From: Undaria pinnatifida
Taxonomy: Eukaryota > Sar > Phaeophyceae > Laminariales > Alariaceae
DNA: 64,000 bases
Assembly: GCA_012845835.1 (NCBI GenBank)
Contig: JABAKD010000016.1
Coordinates: 5,977,919-6,041,918 of the forward strand
Direction of reading: 5' to 3'
The translations under genes and the position numbers were made by a program. Below are positions 21,023 through 33,434 of the stretch, piece by piece. Within the stretch, counting starts at the first letter, position 1, and each line of letters begins with the position of its first letter. The notes beneath the pieces were generated by a model. It made no database searches, was not told where the DNA came from, and worked only from the letters and a program-made list of their open reading frames with translations.

Positions 21023-24000
21023 ACGCCAGTACTTTATAGGTATCATATTTATACAGAAGGCGCCAGGTATTCAAGCCCTCACCAGCATGAGAGTAGCAGT
21101 AATCATGTTAGTTTCTTATTTTTCTCGGCTCACGTAGACCACGAGTCCATATCTCACGTTGACTTAGTGTAGGCAAGCCGCGACCGAAAATCACTCCCTC
21201 TAGCAGCACCTACGCCCCCTCAGCGGCGCCCTCGTCCGTTCTGGACGACTCCGATGGCAATTGCATGCTGTTGTACTTCCATCCGCGTGGAGCATGACAC
21301 CGTAGTCACAAGAACCCTGGTGTGCTTTACCTGCGATGGCCCTTCCGAACCAACCCACCCCCAAAATCACAAGCCCCCCGCGTTGGACTAATCTAGAGTC
21401 GTCGGCGGAGGTTATCATTTCTGGCCTTTCTTACTACATAAGCAAGCGTCCGGAACGATCTCGTTTCTGATATTGGGTGAATGTCGATCGCGGTTGTTTC
21501 TTACAGTACTGTTTGTTGTATTTTTTTTGCCAAGTTTGAACTGTCTTTCTTACACCCAGTTTCGTTTGTTCCCGACATATTCAGCTCATCTTTCTTAACA
21601 TTATACTTGAAATTATTCCTTAAAACCGGACGCCTGTACGCATATTAGAATCGTATCCACGGGTTTCCGGCTTATATCTGTACATTTTCGTGGTGTAGTC
21701 AAATACGCCGCTATTTCAACACAGCTGGTTGGAGTCTTGGCAGACAGCGGGTGGGTGTTCTTAATGTTTTGAATCCACAGCACCTCGTGATTCTATTCCG
21801 ATTGGCCGTCCGCGCTTGTCTTTCAAAGAAGTCTGCACCTTGATTTTGGGGTGCTGCGGTAGTAAGTAATTGATTTAGGTCGATATTTAGAAGACAAACA
21901 ACCCCAAACTACAGTAAACGTTTGCAATTCGCTCGCGGGCAGCTACATCTATCTCTTCGAAACAACCACCCACAGCCCCGTGAAATTGAGCCATTCTCAA
22001 TATAGGAGGTGTGAAGGCGTCGGGCGCACCGGGCAGCAGTTGTAGGCGGCCAGAAACTACTCACGAGGGGATTTCGTGAAGTCAGTTACCAGCGAGCATC
22101 ACCAAAAAAATGATAAAAAGCTGCAAAATCGACGAAGTAGTTTAATGTGCACGCTACTGCTGCAAATAGTGTACGTAGTTCGATGTCTAACAACCTGTAT
22201 GTAGGAAAGGTGTTTAACCAAAAGTTCGCTGCGTTTTTCGCAAACCTTTTGTATCTATTAACATTGCACACCCGAAAAAATGCGGACAAACAAACCACAT
22301 TCCCTTTTGAGGTAGTCGAGTATTGGGCTTACCAACGTGCAAAATGGGGCAATAAAGCTTTGGATTGTTGTATATTTTCATTACTTTGTTTTGTCCGAGA
22401 AAAGCTGTTTTTTCTTGTAAAATTCTTACCTCCAATTCCAAGTCACTTACAGTTTTGGCGAAACTCCCACTGGCGCCTAATTGACAACACATTGTTTACT
22501 CTATTGATGTACGCAGATTTCGAGGAAGGAACCCGAGATTGCGATCCTCAAGAAGCTGCACGCGCTTTGGGAAACGGACGGGAACCCCCGCCGCGGCTCC
22601 TGCTCATAGATTTCATGAGCCGATAGCGGGGGGTGACGGAAGGCGTGTTTGCCGGCTTTACGCCAGCCAAGGTCGTGCTTATGACCAAGGTGCTGATGTT
22701 CGCGGAGAGTGCTAGGTCATTGAGCGATGTGATCCGGGCGTTGAAGGTGAAAGTACCAGAATGTTATGGCATTCTTCGATTGACAAGTTAAACCATGCAA
22801 TCGAAGGTAGATATCCAGCCCTGTTCCCGCTTGCGAGGGCACGCGCTTGATTTTTGCCGTAGCTTCAGAGATTTAAGTCGAAAAGAAAGCTTGACGGAAC
22901 CGTGGGAGCAAGCCAATTATGGCCCTTACAATTTCGATGGGACAATATGAATTATCTGCGCCGTTCAACGCGCTGTAATTTTTTGTTGCGTCAGGCGCCG
23001 GGTCGATTCGATGCGTTCTTTATCGCGAAAAAATCCTCTCTCTTACTCTGAGCAACTTTTGATAGCTCTTCTAACTTTTGCGGGATTACAACACGTGTAT
23101 TTTTGTCAGGCTGCTCATATTGTTTGAACTCGTATAATATTTCGTCGACGACGCCGTGCTGTGGTAGGCGAGCCCACCTGGGCCTCTAAATCGACCGCCC
23201 GCAGCGTCTGAAACGGCCACAGCAGAGTGTAGATACAAAACAAAGCTCCGGAAATGCCCATGTTCCTGCTGCTGAGCGATCTCGTTCTATGATCAAACAC
23301 ACTAATGGGTGCCCTCCCGTACAGAACTAAAATCCCCAACAACTCCTGGAGGCCACACAACGAAGGGGGAGTTATTTGCTCGGGCGTTTGCACAAGCTTA
23401 GTGGAGGCATGAAGTGTCAATATTGAACCAAATATAATATTGCGGCTGTAAAAAATGCGGACAAAAAATCAATTTCGAAGACAGTGGCACACAGTAGCAC
23501 ATGTGCTCTCTCGGCTTAAGGGTTCCCTTAGCCGATCAGGGCATGAGTACCCCGTTCCTTGCTGTAGGTTTTGTAGTTGTTGATCAATAGTAACTGCAGA
23601 AAATTGCTCGTCTGAGCGAAGCAGCTTGACTCAATAACCGAGCTGCACCAACCGCCCGCTGTGACGTGTGAATTTCCTTGTCGTCTGCCGCCATCCAGCA
23701 AATAGCCGGATCTTGCGATCTATGATTCTGGGTGCCTAGCGGTGCCATACCTCGAAAGGGATTGCTCGGGGATGCTGAAGGACAGGGGTAAACCCCCTCG
23801 ACTTGGCGGCGGAGAGCGGAAGGAGGGGAGCGACAAAGGGAGAGGAGAGGGGAGCAACGACGAGTAAATAATACCAAGCGAACAGAGGATTGGCGTCGAT
23901 AACGTCGAGGCCAAACATGAACTCATTTGCATCCCTAGAACGGCTTACCTGGCTAGCAACAGCAAGAGTGCCGGCGCCGACGTGTCGAGTTGTGTTTAGC

Positions 24001-26287
24001 TGGCCGAACCCGAGCTCAACAGCGCGTCCGATGTGTACGCCCTCAAAAGTGTGTCAGAACCCACGTGTGTGCAGAACCAGATAAACGTACACGACCTTGT
24101 TTGAGCGTCGGCGAATATCTGGGGCCAGTAGATAACCTCTGCAATTTGGCGGCCACGAGGTCTGCTGCAGTTCTATTGCGGGAAGGTGTAAGGGTTCTGT
24201 CGATGTTCGAGGTGCTGGTGTTCACATACCATTGGCACCGAAGAGCAGGCAAAGACGGATCACGTACGTCAGTGCTTGGGGCGGACGGATGGACTCTTCA
24301 TGTAGATTCGCCGGCCGGGGTACCGGTTCAGGGTGAGGGTGGAGACGGACCCGGCGATTTTGTCCTCATTTTGTCAGCAACGAGACTGCCGCTGAACGCT
24401 TGGGAGTGTTGCTGGTAGTTGCGGTTGGAGCCAGGAATGGGTAGCGGCCGACCTTATCCGAGTTGGATGGTCTCGACGTTCCGGTGGATAGCGAAACTTC
24501 TAAAGCGTTTTCCACGCTCTTGGAAGGTTTGCGAGCATACGCTAAGGTGAGCACATTCGCGGATGCTTCGAGAATGTGGGAAGGGAGACCGCTAAATCAA
24601 CAGTTTTTGTTGTTGACCATTCTGCAATTGTATTTTGTTGGCCATTTTAACCGAGGAGTGGCAAAATCACGAAGCGTGATCGGGTGATAGGTTTCATGCG
24701 TGCAGTCGTTGGCACTGCTAAGAGGAACGGGGAGATGGTAGCACTTTTGCGCTTGCGGTAGGCTCCCCGTTTCCCGTCTGCGTGTGGTCCAATTAAATTT
24801 TCATTACACTTTTTGTCTGTTGGTAAGAGGATGGGCGCGATATCCTATATCAAGAGCATCTACGGATTCAGTTATCTGTTGCCGCAATATTTTTCCCTGC
24901 CTTCCCCCCCCGAGAGGCCCGAATTTGTTCGCTGGTTGTTAGTTTTTGGGAGGGAATAGTCATTTCTGCGCAAGATATCGTGCCTATCTCGTGCACTGTA
25001 ACACCTTGCGTTGTAACGTACTCAAAGCGAGCGGTGGTAGTGCCGTACTCACCATATCGAAGGCCGTTGTGGGCAGAGGGGTTGCCACCGCAGTGTACTC
25101 TGCTGTTTTGATCAATAACAGCAAGGCGTTGGCAGGGGGGAAAGAGTAGTGATGCCCCCCCCCCCCACCCTTGTTTGAGAATCGTGTTGCACTTCGTGGC
25201 GCGGTTGCCTGGTCGCTTGGTCGGTCATGTGCGTCGTAACTTTTCCGGATTTAGTGATGATACAATGATCTATGAGCTAGGCCAGCCTAGACTTTATCAG
25301 AAGGGAAGATCGGCCACGTACAGCCCACTTTTGCGCTCTTGGACACGAAAATTTGACTCGACGTTTTCATGCACCAATCGAGTCGTGCCATTCCGTCTGT
25401 TTGTTTTTTCAAGAGAGCTATGACCGAAAATTCAACCCAAAAAAAATGAGACGCGACTAAAACTCATCTTGAAGAAAAAAACAGCCAGGAAAGACTAATT
25501 TCGCACGAACATCAAGAATATGGTGTTAAAAGTCGGGTTGGAAATCGCAAAATCGAGCTGCGCATCGCAGTAAATACCGTTTTCCTCGTTACACTCGTAT
25601 GATTATATTAATATTGCACTTGTGTTTATTTAGTATGGATGTCGTTTTGGCCCTATGTCGTGACGATCGAGGAGTTGGGCAATAAGGCTGATGTCGACCT
25701 TCTCGTTGTGTCCTCAGTGATGTTCCTCAGTGATGTCTACACCCACTTTCACCGTAATCAAGCACGACTATTTATTACGGAATTTAGTGTGAAAAGTTGG
25801 TGTTTTTTTGTTTCCGCCGATATCTCGTCGACTTCGAGTCGACTTGTAAACACGTCATAATTTTCCATGTTCTTTTTCTTTGCACACACTGATTTGTCAG
25901 GGTCGGTGCTTCCAAATTTCAATTCCTCATTCGTACTAGTCCACCAGATACGACTTCAGGAAACATTCTACGCTTTATGGCTGGCCCAGCTCGTGCGGGA
26001 TTTGGTTATTTACTAGTTACCTTCCGCCGTGATCGAAGGGCGTGGCGTTTTGAATTCTTAGATGTAGAAGCAGGCTGGCTAACGCTGGATGTCGTATCGT
26101 TATCCCCTGGCGAATATTCACGCCGTTTTTCTTTCGTCGAGATGGATTATGAAATTTGCATATGCGCCCCATGAGCCCCTGCATAACCGTTACCGGACGG
26201 GGTGATTTTTTCGCGGCATGCGTTAAGCAGTGTTTCTGGGGGGACATTTGGGCCACCTTAGACCCCGAATTTTTTTAATGACACGTC
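21023..26287. other. Intergenic region with unsupported open frames
   Basis: No domain was recognised on either strand. The best open frames are 22147-22626 (159 codons, partly hydrophobic) and 23990-24418 (142 codons). A short frame at 24463-24546 is followed by a donor-like CTAAG-GTGAGC. These could be gene or transposon remnants, but nothing in them is diagnostic. A G-rich minus-strand stretch and a C12 run lie near 23800 and 25155. Confidence 0.3.
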
Positions 26288-26366
26288 GGTCAGACCTCGG
26301 AAGGGGCACGTAACACGTGCGTCTGACCCGCAAAAACGGCGTGGACTTTTGGACTGTTTTTGCGGG
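26288..26366. repeat. Two adjoining hairpins
   Basis: GGTCAGAC (26288-26295) pairs with GTCTGACC (26321-26328), enclosing an inner GCACGTAACACGTGC. CCCGCAAAAAC (26327-26337) pairs with GTTTTTGCGGG (26356-26366). The two share two bases at the junction. Function unknown. Confidence 0.6.
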
Positions 26367-26419
26367 TAAAGAAAGTGCGAAATCGCTCTAGTGCCTCGTA
26401 TTGCTTCGTTTCAGTACAG

Positions 26420-26788
26420 CAGTCGACGTCCTCGATGATCTATTAATAGTAGCTCGACCGGGTAGCTGCTGAGGCCGATTTCGAGAGTTCAAGACCCGCC
26501 GAGTGCATGCTTGTGCCCCGAAGGTGTTTTTTCTCCAATAAAAGACATGACTACTCGTAGCGGAAAGTGTGAGAGCGTGAGATAGCAAAATTAGAGGGAA
26601 AATGACGAGCGTATATCGCTGATACAACTTTGGGAATGCTGAACCCAATGTGCGATGAAAATACAGGCACGTACCGGGGAGGTGGGGGGGGAGGGAAGAC
26701 ATCTGTGAGCACGGCTTTTCCGAAAGGTCGCAGACGGTAAAACCTTCTGCGAATCGAGCTGGAAGGTAAAGTGTGGATGAAAAAAAAC
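26420..26788 (+). mobile_element. SINE-like element, copy 2
   Basis: The head has GTAGCTGCTGAGGCCGA, aligned to GTAACTACTGAGGTCGA of copy 1, and a degenerate B box GAGTTCAAGACC. The body has GTGAGAGCGTGAG, TGCTGAACCCAATGTGCGAT and GACATCTGTGAGCACGGCTT. The tail is GATGAAAAAAAACTCC. Relative to the other two copies it lies in the opposite orientation and contains a G9 run. Confidence 0.6.
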
Positions 26789-29060
26789 TCCGTCAGTTCT
26801 TCGAGTCTCAGCACGCAACTTTGTAGAGTTATGCCTTGGAGTGCACCTGGAAGCAATTCGTTCTGAACAAAATATAAAGAAAAAGTGTCTTACTACGGAA
26901 ACGCCTGAGTAGTGTTGGTTTTTGAAGGCCTGGTTGGTCGGCACAATTTTTCGCCGCCAGATCCAGCCCTAGGCCCTTGAAACGAAAACGCCCGTTCCAC
27001 CCTTTGCCGTTGTCCATGGGGATCATGATGCCGAATATGTGAGATTCGAGTTGATATTGCAAGCGACATTTTGCGGAGGAGTTTTTTTGGACGTTGACGT
27101 GAACCAGCCCGTATCTGTATTGAAGTCGTGTATCTCTCCGCTTGGCGGCGCATGCATTCCACTCTACTATCATGGCAGGTGAAGATACGATTCTTGGTCA
27201 ACGGCCTGGGGGCGAGTCAGCAACCGCACGAAAAATATTGCAAGTCTGTTTGTGTGTTGTGTTTTGATCATCGAAAGCCTCACGTTGCCGCTACAAAGCG
27301 GTGTATTTATGCCCTCCCATGTCCTTGACATGACTTACCGCGTGTTGGTTTTTGTGCATCGGGTTGGAGGGTCGCCTCGGAGATGTCTTGTTCTATTGTA
27401 GTGTTATGTTGGTACATGCATGCAGTGAAAATTATAAGCACGGTCGCCTCCTGTGTGACCCGTTATGTGGGCTGACGTTGCCGTTGGGGGTGTAGGCTGA
27501 CATGTACCTCGCTTATTCTTACCCGAATCATGCAGAGAGTGCCATCAGCTGTAGGATCGGAGGTGAAGATGGCATCTCCTCGATGAAGGCCCCTCGGGTC
27601 GCTTTGAGCGTGGACGTCGTTCCAGACAAAAGTGCGGAGGACGGTCGTGTTGTCGGGTACTCTGCGATCTGGCAGGACACCAGGTTTGCCAAGTCTAACT
27701 TAAGACACTTTCGGCTTTGGCAACGGGAAAATTTGTGGGCCCGGATATACCCCGCCAGAAAAACATAGCGAGAAGTGTCAGCGCGGGTATAGCGTTTTTT
27801 CGGGGTGTTTCGGGGTGTTGAGAAATTGCAGGGGTCAACCTCGACCCGCACGGGCAAGACCACTCCAAGAAGCCAATCTATTTTCGGTCGATCAATGGCA
27901 TGAACTTCCCCAACTTCACGTTCGCGTTGAGGGTGATCAATGAGCGCCAAACCATGGGCACAACAGGCTGTCCCTAGATACAGTGTTGACAGTCGGGAAA
28001 TACCCCACATATAGGATATCCCTAGCTGTGCAAAGGCTCTGTGGAGGTGCGGTAGGTGCTTTTGCACCGACCCTGTCATGCGCGTGTTTGACAGCTTGGG
28101 GAGGTTGGACGCTGTACTTCTTTCGGCAGTGCTGGCGCAGTCGGTTTAGCATGGAGGCGGATGGGAACCAGAGTGCAGTCGGGAGATTTTGTCCCGTATC
28201 GTCTGGGGTTACTCTGTTAATGCGCTTCATTGCTGGATTTGGTTGGTGGCTTCACGTGGACATCGTAGAGCCCGATAGATTGCCATGGTGTTGATGTGTC
28301 TAGTATAGACTCCTGTGTGCCAGGCATACGTTGGCACGCTGGTGGCGTTGTGTAATGTGCACGCGAGTTGTGCCGAGGTAAGTGGATTGTGTCGGTTTGT
28401 GAACTTGTAGTTGTTGCCAGTGCAATGTTCGGTTCGCGTTGATGATGTTGCTGTTACTGTTTGCGGTGTACACGCGTGCCTGCTGAAGTGCGTGTGGGTG
28501 AAGAGCAGGCGGCGGGGCTCTATACGACATCGGTGCCGAGTCATACGGAATTTCACGGTCGGTACGGTGTAGCAGGAGGTTTGCATGCGTTTCGCAGTTG
28601 TCCGTGTTGTATATTCGACACTTGTTGGAATTGTACGATATGTGTGCGTGAGGGGGGGTTCAAGTATCTTCGCACATACGAAATACATTGAGCCCCCCAC
28701 CATAATGGTTTACTGGAACATGGTAAATAATCGACCATGGTGGGTTGAGAAAGACATGTTCGTGTTCTCCCGGCCCACTGCATCCATAACAAGCATATAA
28801 AACAGTAAAACTAGAATTTTACATGTTTCTACCAAAAATGGGCTCGAGATGGTAGGGATGACATCTGGTTCATGCTGGGAAGTACGTGGAGAGTTTAAGG
28901 GGGAAACCTCGCAGATTTTGTTTTGACAGCTGGCGCGCGACACGGTCACAAACAACCATGGCAGAAGGTAACACGGCATTTTTGTGTACGCTCCGTCCGC
29001 CGCATGGTTGCAGACGTAGCTACTTGCATTGGAACCCGATACTAAATCGCCGTCTAGTAA
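26789..29060. other. Intergenic region, no supported gene
   Basis: Open frames at 27502-27768 (+) and 27528-28079 (-) overlap, and neither shows a family motif. The stretch 27830-27960 has coding-like composition but no recognisable domain. GT-rich sequence at 28280-28700 gives spurious frames. Confidence 0.3.
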
Positions 29061-29330
29061 CTTTTTTTTTTTTTACACTTCTATCCAGCTTCTGGACAAA
29101 CCGTGGTCACAGGTGTCGTCCCTTCTCCCCCCCGGTTCTTGCCTTCAATTTTTATCGCGCATAGGGTTCAGCAATCCCATTGCTCCTCGGTTTTCATCGA
29201 GTGTTGCTAACTCACGCTCTCGCGGCTTCCGCACGTCAATTTGTGCACAAGAAAAAGTCTCGACATGTGGAATGCCACGATATGCCTCGGTACATCGCAA
29301 TAACTCGCGCGGGCTCCCGCGGGGTACTAA
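29061..29330 (-). mobile_element. SINE-like element, copy 3
   Basis: On the minus strand the body reads GCGAGAGCGTGAGTTAGC, GCTGAACCCTATGCGCGATA and CACCTGTGACCACGGTTTGT, and ends in A13 (29062-29074). The head is strongly diverged (GTACCGAGGCATATCGTGGC). The core is shorter than in the other copies. Confidence 0.6.
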
Positions 29331-29479
29331 GACTGCCTAACAACGCGCTAAAACAAAATCATGTTACATGGATATTCATGCCACATTTGGAAAGGGTAGG
29401 GAAAATAGCAACAACTGTTCTCAACTCCTGTAATAGCACGCAAGAGATCGAAGCGTTGCATTGACCTCGATTTCCTGTT

Positions 29480-31300
29480 AGCCGTAGGCACATAGAACCT
29501 TCGTAGGGTTGTCTTTGTTCCTTTGTCAATACATACGCGCTCATCGTGAGTATTTGTGGGGGTCCACAACCGCGATATTCCTGCCAATCTTGTCAAGGGC
29601 AATACCAGGTAGTAGGTTTTTTATGACGTCAATTGCCCGTAAGGTGACTCAAAGCGATCGAACCATGGTTTTGGCCATGCGTCCTGTCAACAATAGATAC
29701 ATACGCCCTTCGTAGCGTTGTCTAAGTGTATTATCGTTACATACGCGCTTATCATGGCTATGTGCAGGGGTTCAACCACGATGTACTTGCCAAGATGTTG
29801 TCAAGGATAAGAAATTATTAATGCACTTTTAAAGATGTCCGATACACGTAAACGTGAATCAAAGCGATCGCACGACGGCTTCGATCATGCACCCTGTTGG
29901 CAATGGGTGCATACGTCCTGTTGTCCCGTTGTCTTTCTGTATTTATCGTTACATACCCGCTGACCGTGGCTATTTGCAGTGGTTGAACCGTGATATACCT
30001 GCCAATGTTGCCAAAGATGAGAAAATTTGAGTGTGTTTGCCCGTGACGCGTACTCAAAACGTTCGCGTCACCGTTTCGACCATGCGGTCCGTCGGTAATG
30101 GGCACATACATCCTTCGTAGCGTTGTCTTTGCGCGTTTATCGTTACGTACGCGATTGTCGTGGATATTTGCGGGGGGTCCAACCGAGATATACCTACTAT
30201 TGTTATCAACGATAAGAAAATATAAGTGTGTTTCGTAAAAAAAATGCCCGCAACGCGACTGAAATCGATCGCACGACGGCTTCGACCATGCATCCTGTCC
30301 ACAATGGGTACATACGTCCTTCGTAGCGTTGTTTCTGGGCGTTTATCGTTACGTACGCGCTTGTCGTTAGTATTTGTCGCAGGGGGTCTAACCGCGATAT
30401 CCCGGCCAATTCTGTGAATGGTGAGAAATTATGAATGTGTTTTCAAGGCGTATAAACCCGTAACGTCACACAAAGCGATCGCACGACGGCTTCGACCATG
30501 TGTTTAGTCGCCAATGGGTACATACGTCCTTCGCAGCGTTGTCTTTGGGCATTTATCGTTACGTACGTGCTTGTCACGTGCGTATTCGCAGAGCGTCTAA
30601 CCGCGATATCCCGGCCAATTCTGTCAAGGGTGAGCAATTATTAATGTTTTTTTCGACAGGTAATAAAGTACCCGTAATGCGACTCAAAGCGATCCCACGA
30701 CGGCTTCGACCATGTGTTTAGTCGCCAATGGGTACATACGTCCTTCGTAGCGCTGTCTTTGGGCGTTTGTCGCTACGTACGAGCTTGTCGTGGATATTCG
30801 CAGGGGGTCTAACCGCAGTATCCCTGCCAATTCTGTAAAGAAAGAAAGGGTGAAAAAATATTAATGTTTTTTTCGAGACGTCAAATACCCGTAACGCGAC
30901 TCAAAGCGATCCCACGACGGCTTCGACCATGTGTTTCGTCGCCAATGGGTACATACGTCCTTCGCCGCGCTGTCTTTGGGCGTTTATCGTTACCTACGCG
31001 CTTGTCGTGAGTGTTCGCAGGGGGTCTAACCGCGGTATCCTTGCCAGTTCTGTCGAGGGTGAGAAAATATTACCTGGTAATGTTTTTTTCGAGACGTCAA
31101 ATACCCGTAACGCGACTCAAAGCGATCGCACGACGGCCTCGACCATGTGTTTCGTCGCCAATGGGTACATACGTCCTTCACAGCGTTGTCGTTGTGAGTT
31201 TGTCGCTACGTACGTGCTTGTCGTGAGTATTCGCAGGGGGTCTAACCGCGATATCCCTACCAATTCTGTCGTGGGTGAGAACATTATTCCACGTAACATT
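29480..31300 (+). repeat. Satellite-like array, about 8.5 units of roughly 210 bp
   Basis: Each unit contains ACTCAAAGCGATCGCACGAC, GGCTTCGACCATG, CCAATGGGTACATACGTCCT, GTTGTCTTTGGGCGTTTATC, GTTACGTACGCGCTTGTCGT, GGGGGTCTAACCGCGATATC and TGCCAATTCTGTC. Anchors recur at about 29648, 29858, 30055, 30258, 30468, 30683, 30899 and 31117. Units at the 5' end are more diverged, and those from about 30660 onward are nearly uniform. The array ends in a truncated unit near 31290. Confidence 0.9.
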
Positions 31301-32732
31301 TGTATATACGTGACCCACCACAACTCGACGACATACACATCGTGTATCGTTTATATTCATATTTTCTGGACGACAGACTACGGATCAGTCGGATCAGTCG
31401 AGTTTTTTTTTGTGTGTAACTAGTCTAGACTATAGGTGTAAGTATCAGAATGTTGAACCTCAAATTTTTCGTTGGCCTTTTTTGGTATTTTTCTTTTTTG
31501 GAATGACAATGACGGTTCTCCTTAAGCGAAGGTTACTGGAAGGTCGTCCCTGTTTTTCAATCTGAATGTTTGGTATACCTGTAGGCTATGAGTTTGTTCA
31601 ATCGGGTTACACTTTCTATTTGCTTATATTCTGCTTTTGGGGAGGTGCAGAGGTTCTCAAGTTAGAAACCTTACCGGAGAAAAAAACTGGTGCACCTCTA
31701 TCGCAGCAAGTTTTATCAGCCGTTTGCCGTTTGCCGTTTGCCGTTGTTTGTCGTTGGTCGTTTGTTTTATTATTAGTCGAGGATGGCCTTTTTCCGGGTC
31801 TTGCTTTTTTTTTTTCGAAAACGACCCAAGAAACGATGCGGCGTCGCGCAACTGCCCCTGCCGACCCGGAGATATCCCCCTAGGAAAGTTGGGGATAGGG
31901 GTCGGCATAAGGTCGACGGGGTCGGGTTGGTCTGGCCGACTTCGTCCGCTGACCTGACTCACAAGATTGAAATTGTCCGCAACAAACGGCCGGCGGGAAG
32001 TTTGTTACTGGCCCGTCCTATTATATAGGGGGGAGCTGACAGAGGGAGCCGGCTTCTTGGGGGATACCTCTCTGATTGTGAGGCACGGCACGGCGGGGGA
32101 TGCGATATACCATGTACCCGGGTGATACATCGGGTAGTTTTATTGTGATATAGTCTATAAAATAATTTAATCACCGGGGGGGTATTTGCCGGGAAGAAAG
32201 TGATACCAGGTATACAACGCCCCGGGTGATATACATAGATGTTTATGGTGCAGTGTGTATGTATTGTTCACGTGTTTCATGCCGAGGATACGGGCACTGT
32301 GATTTATGGGGAAAAATTCAGTGGGGTTTCTCGCAAAGCGGTCTCCTGTTTCGTATCCCTCGTCAGGTTGACGGTCGCATCTATCGTATCGCCTCTACTG
32401 TTACAACTACTACTACTACAACACAGGTCTATTGGTGCTAACATATAGTAGGGATCTGGAACATCGCAAGAAAAAAAATGTTTTGTTTTGCTCATTTTTT
32501 GGGGGGGACGCCGTTGTTCGTTGGTGTAGGTGTTAATCAGTTCAAATACGCGCGACGAGGATGTTGCTCGCAAGGAAAGGTTCTCACTAAGTAAGGCATA
32601 TACATACCACAAGTTTCAAGTATTGTGAATGCAGGCTTTTCTTCTGTTGCGTTGCTCATTCCCGTTCCTGATGGTAGGTGTGTTTAATATTTCAAAGTAT
32701 AATATATTTCATGATTTTTGTCATGCATAATA
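31301..32732. other. Intergenic, with GGGTGATAC/TACCAGGTA words
   Basis: 32105-32235 contains repeated ACCCGGGTGATACAT-type words and TACCAGGTA. A CCGTTTGCCGTTTGCCGTTG micro-repeat lies at 31721-31745. No supported gene. Confidence 0.35.
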
Positions 32733-33156
32733 TGTGATACCCTGGCACGGTGGTTTGAGAGGCTGTGCCGTCGACGTTAGTCGAGGTGATGGCACGGTGC
32801 GAGAGGATAGCCTGGAAGACAAAGTGCTTCCGAGATGTCGAGAAGATGTTGAATAGTACAACGGTGGCGCTTAATTTGGCCAATACACACAGATGTAAAT
32901 CGCAGAGTTGCAGGAGCCCAGACGATGGCTGCTTCCCAGGGATGACCAGGATAGCTATGATTCGGAAAGATCTACAAGAGAGAGCCACACGAGATAGTGA
33001 GCTACCTGGATATCAAGCTGAGAATCCTACGGAAGTAATTCCTCCGCACACATACGTACGTTACACTCGAACCGACACATATGAGATCTACAATACACAA
33101 GAGCAGTGCTACTGAACATTGACTCATAATGGCTATGTGCTAACATTTCCATAACA
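32733..33156 (-). repeat. 3' LTR of the Copia element
   Basis: 424 bp. On the minus strand it begins TGTTATGGAAATGTTAGCAC and ends GGTATCACA, giving the usual TG...CA ends. It matches 39341-39759. Confidence 0.95.
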
Positions 33157-33167
33157 CTCCCCCTCAA
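33157..33167 (-). other. Polypurine tract of the Copia element
   Basis: On the minus strand TTGAGGGGGAG directly abuts the 3' LTR start TGTTATGG, as expected for the plus-strand DNA primer. It fixes the element's orientation. Confidence 0.85.
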
Positions 33168-33434
33168 TGGAAGTTGCTCTAACTCGTACCAAACTAAAGA
33201 TGGTTAATTCAAGCAAGTATTTTCGTTTCATGCGTTTCAACCACTAAAGTACCACGTGATGTTTCAGTCCTGTACGTGCAACAATACATTCATGCGCTTG
33301 CTAAAGAGTACCTACTACCGCACAAATCAGACTACCATGACTTCCAGTCCTACATGGCTCGTTCAACCAGTGATGGTGCGAGGCCGAATGTCGATTACAG
33401 AAAGAGCAAGTTGATTCGCACAAACAGAACAGAT

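Noticed and set aside
22147-22626. 159-codon frame as a membrane protein gene
   Set aside because: Hydrophobic patches only; no homology cue and no splice or promoter evidence.
29480-31300. CRISPR-like array
   Set aside because: Units are about 210 bp with no short repeat/unique spacer alternation, and the context is eukaryotic.
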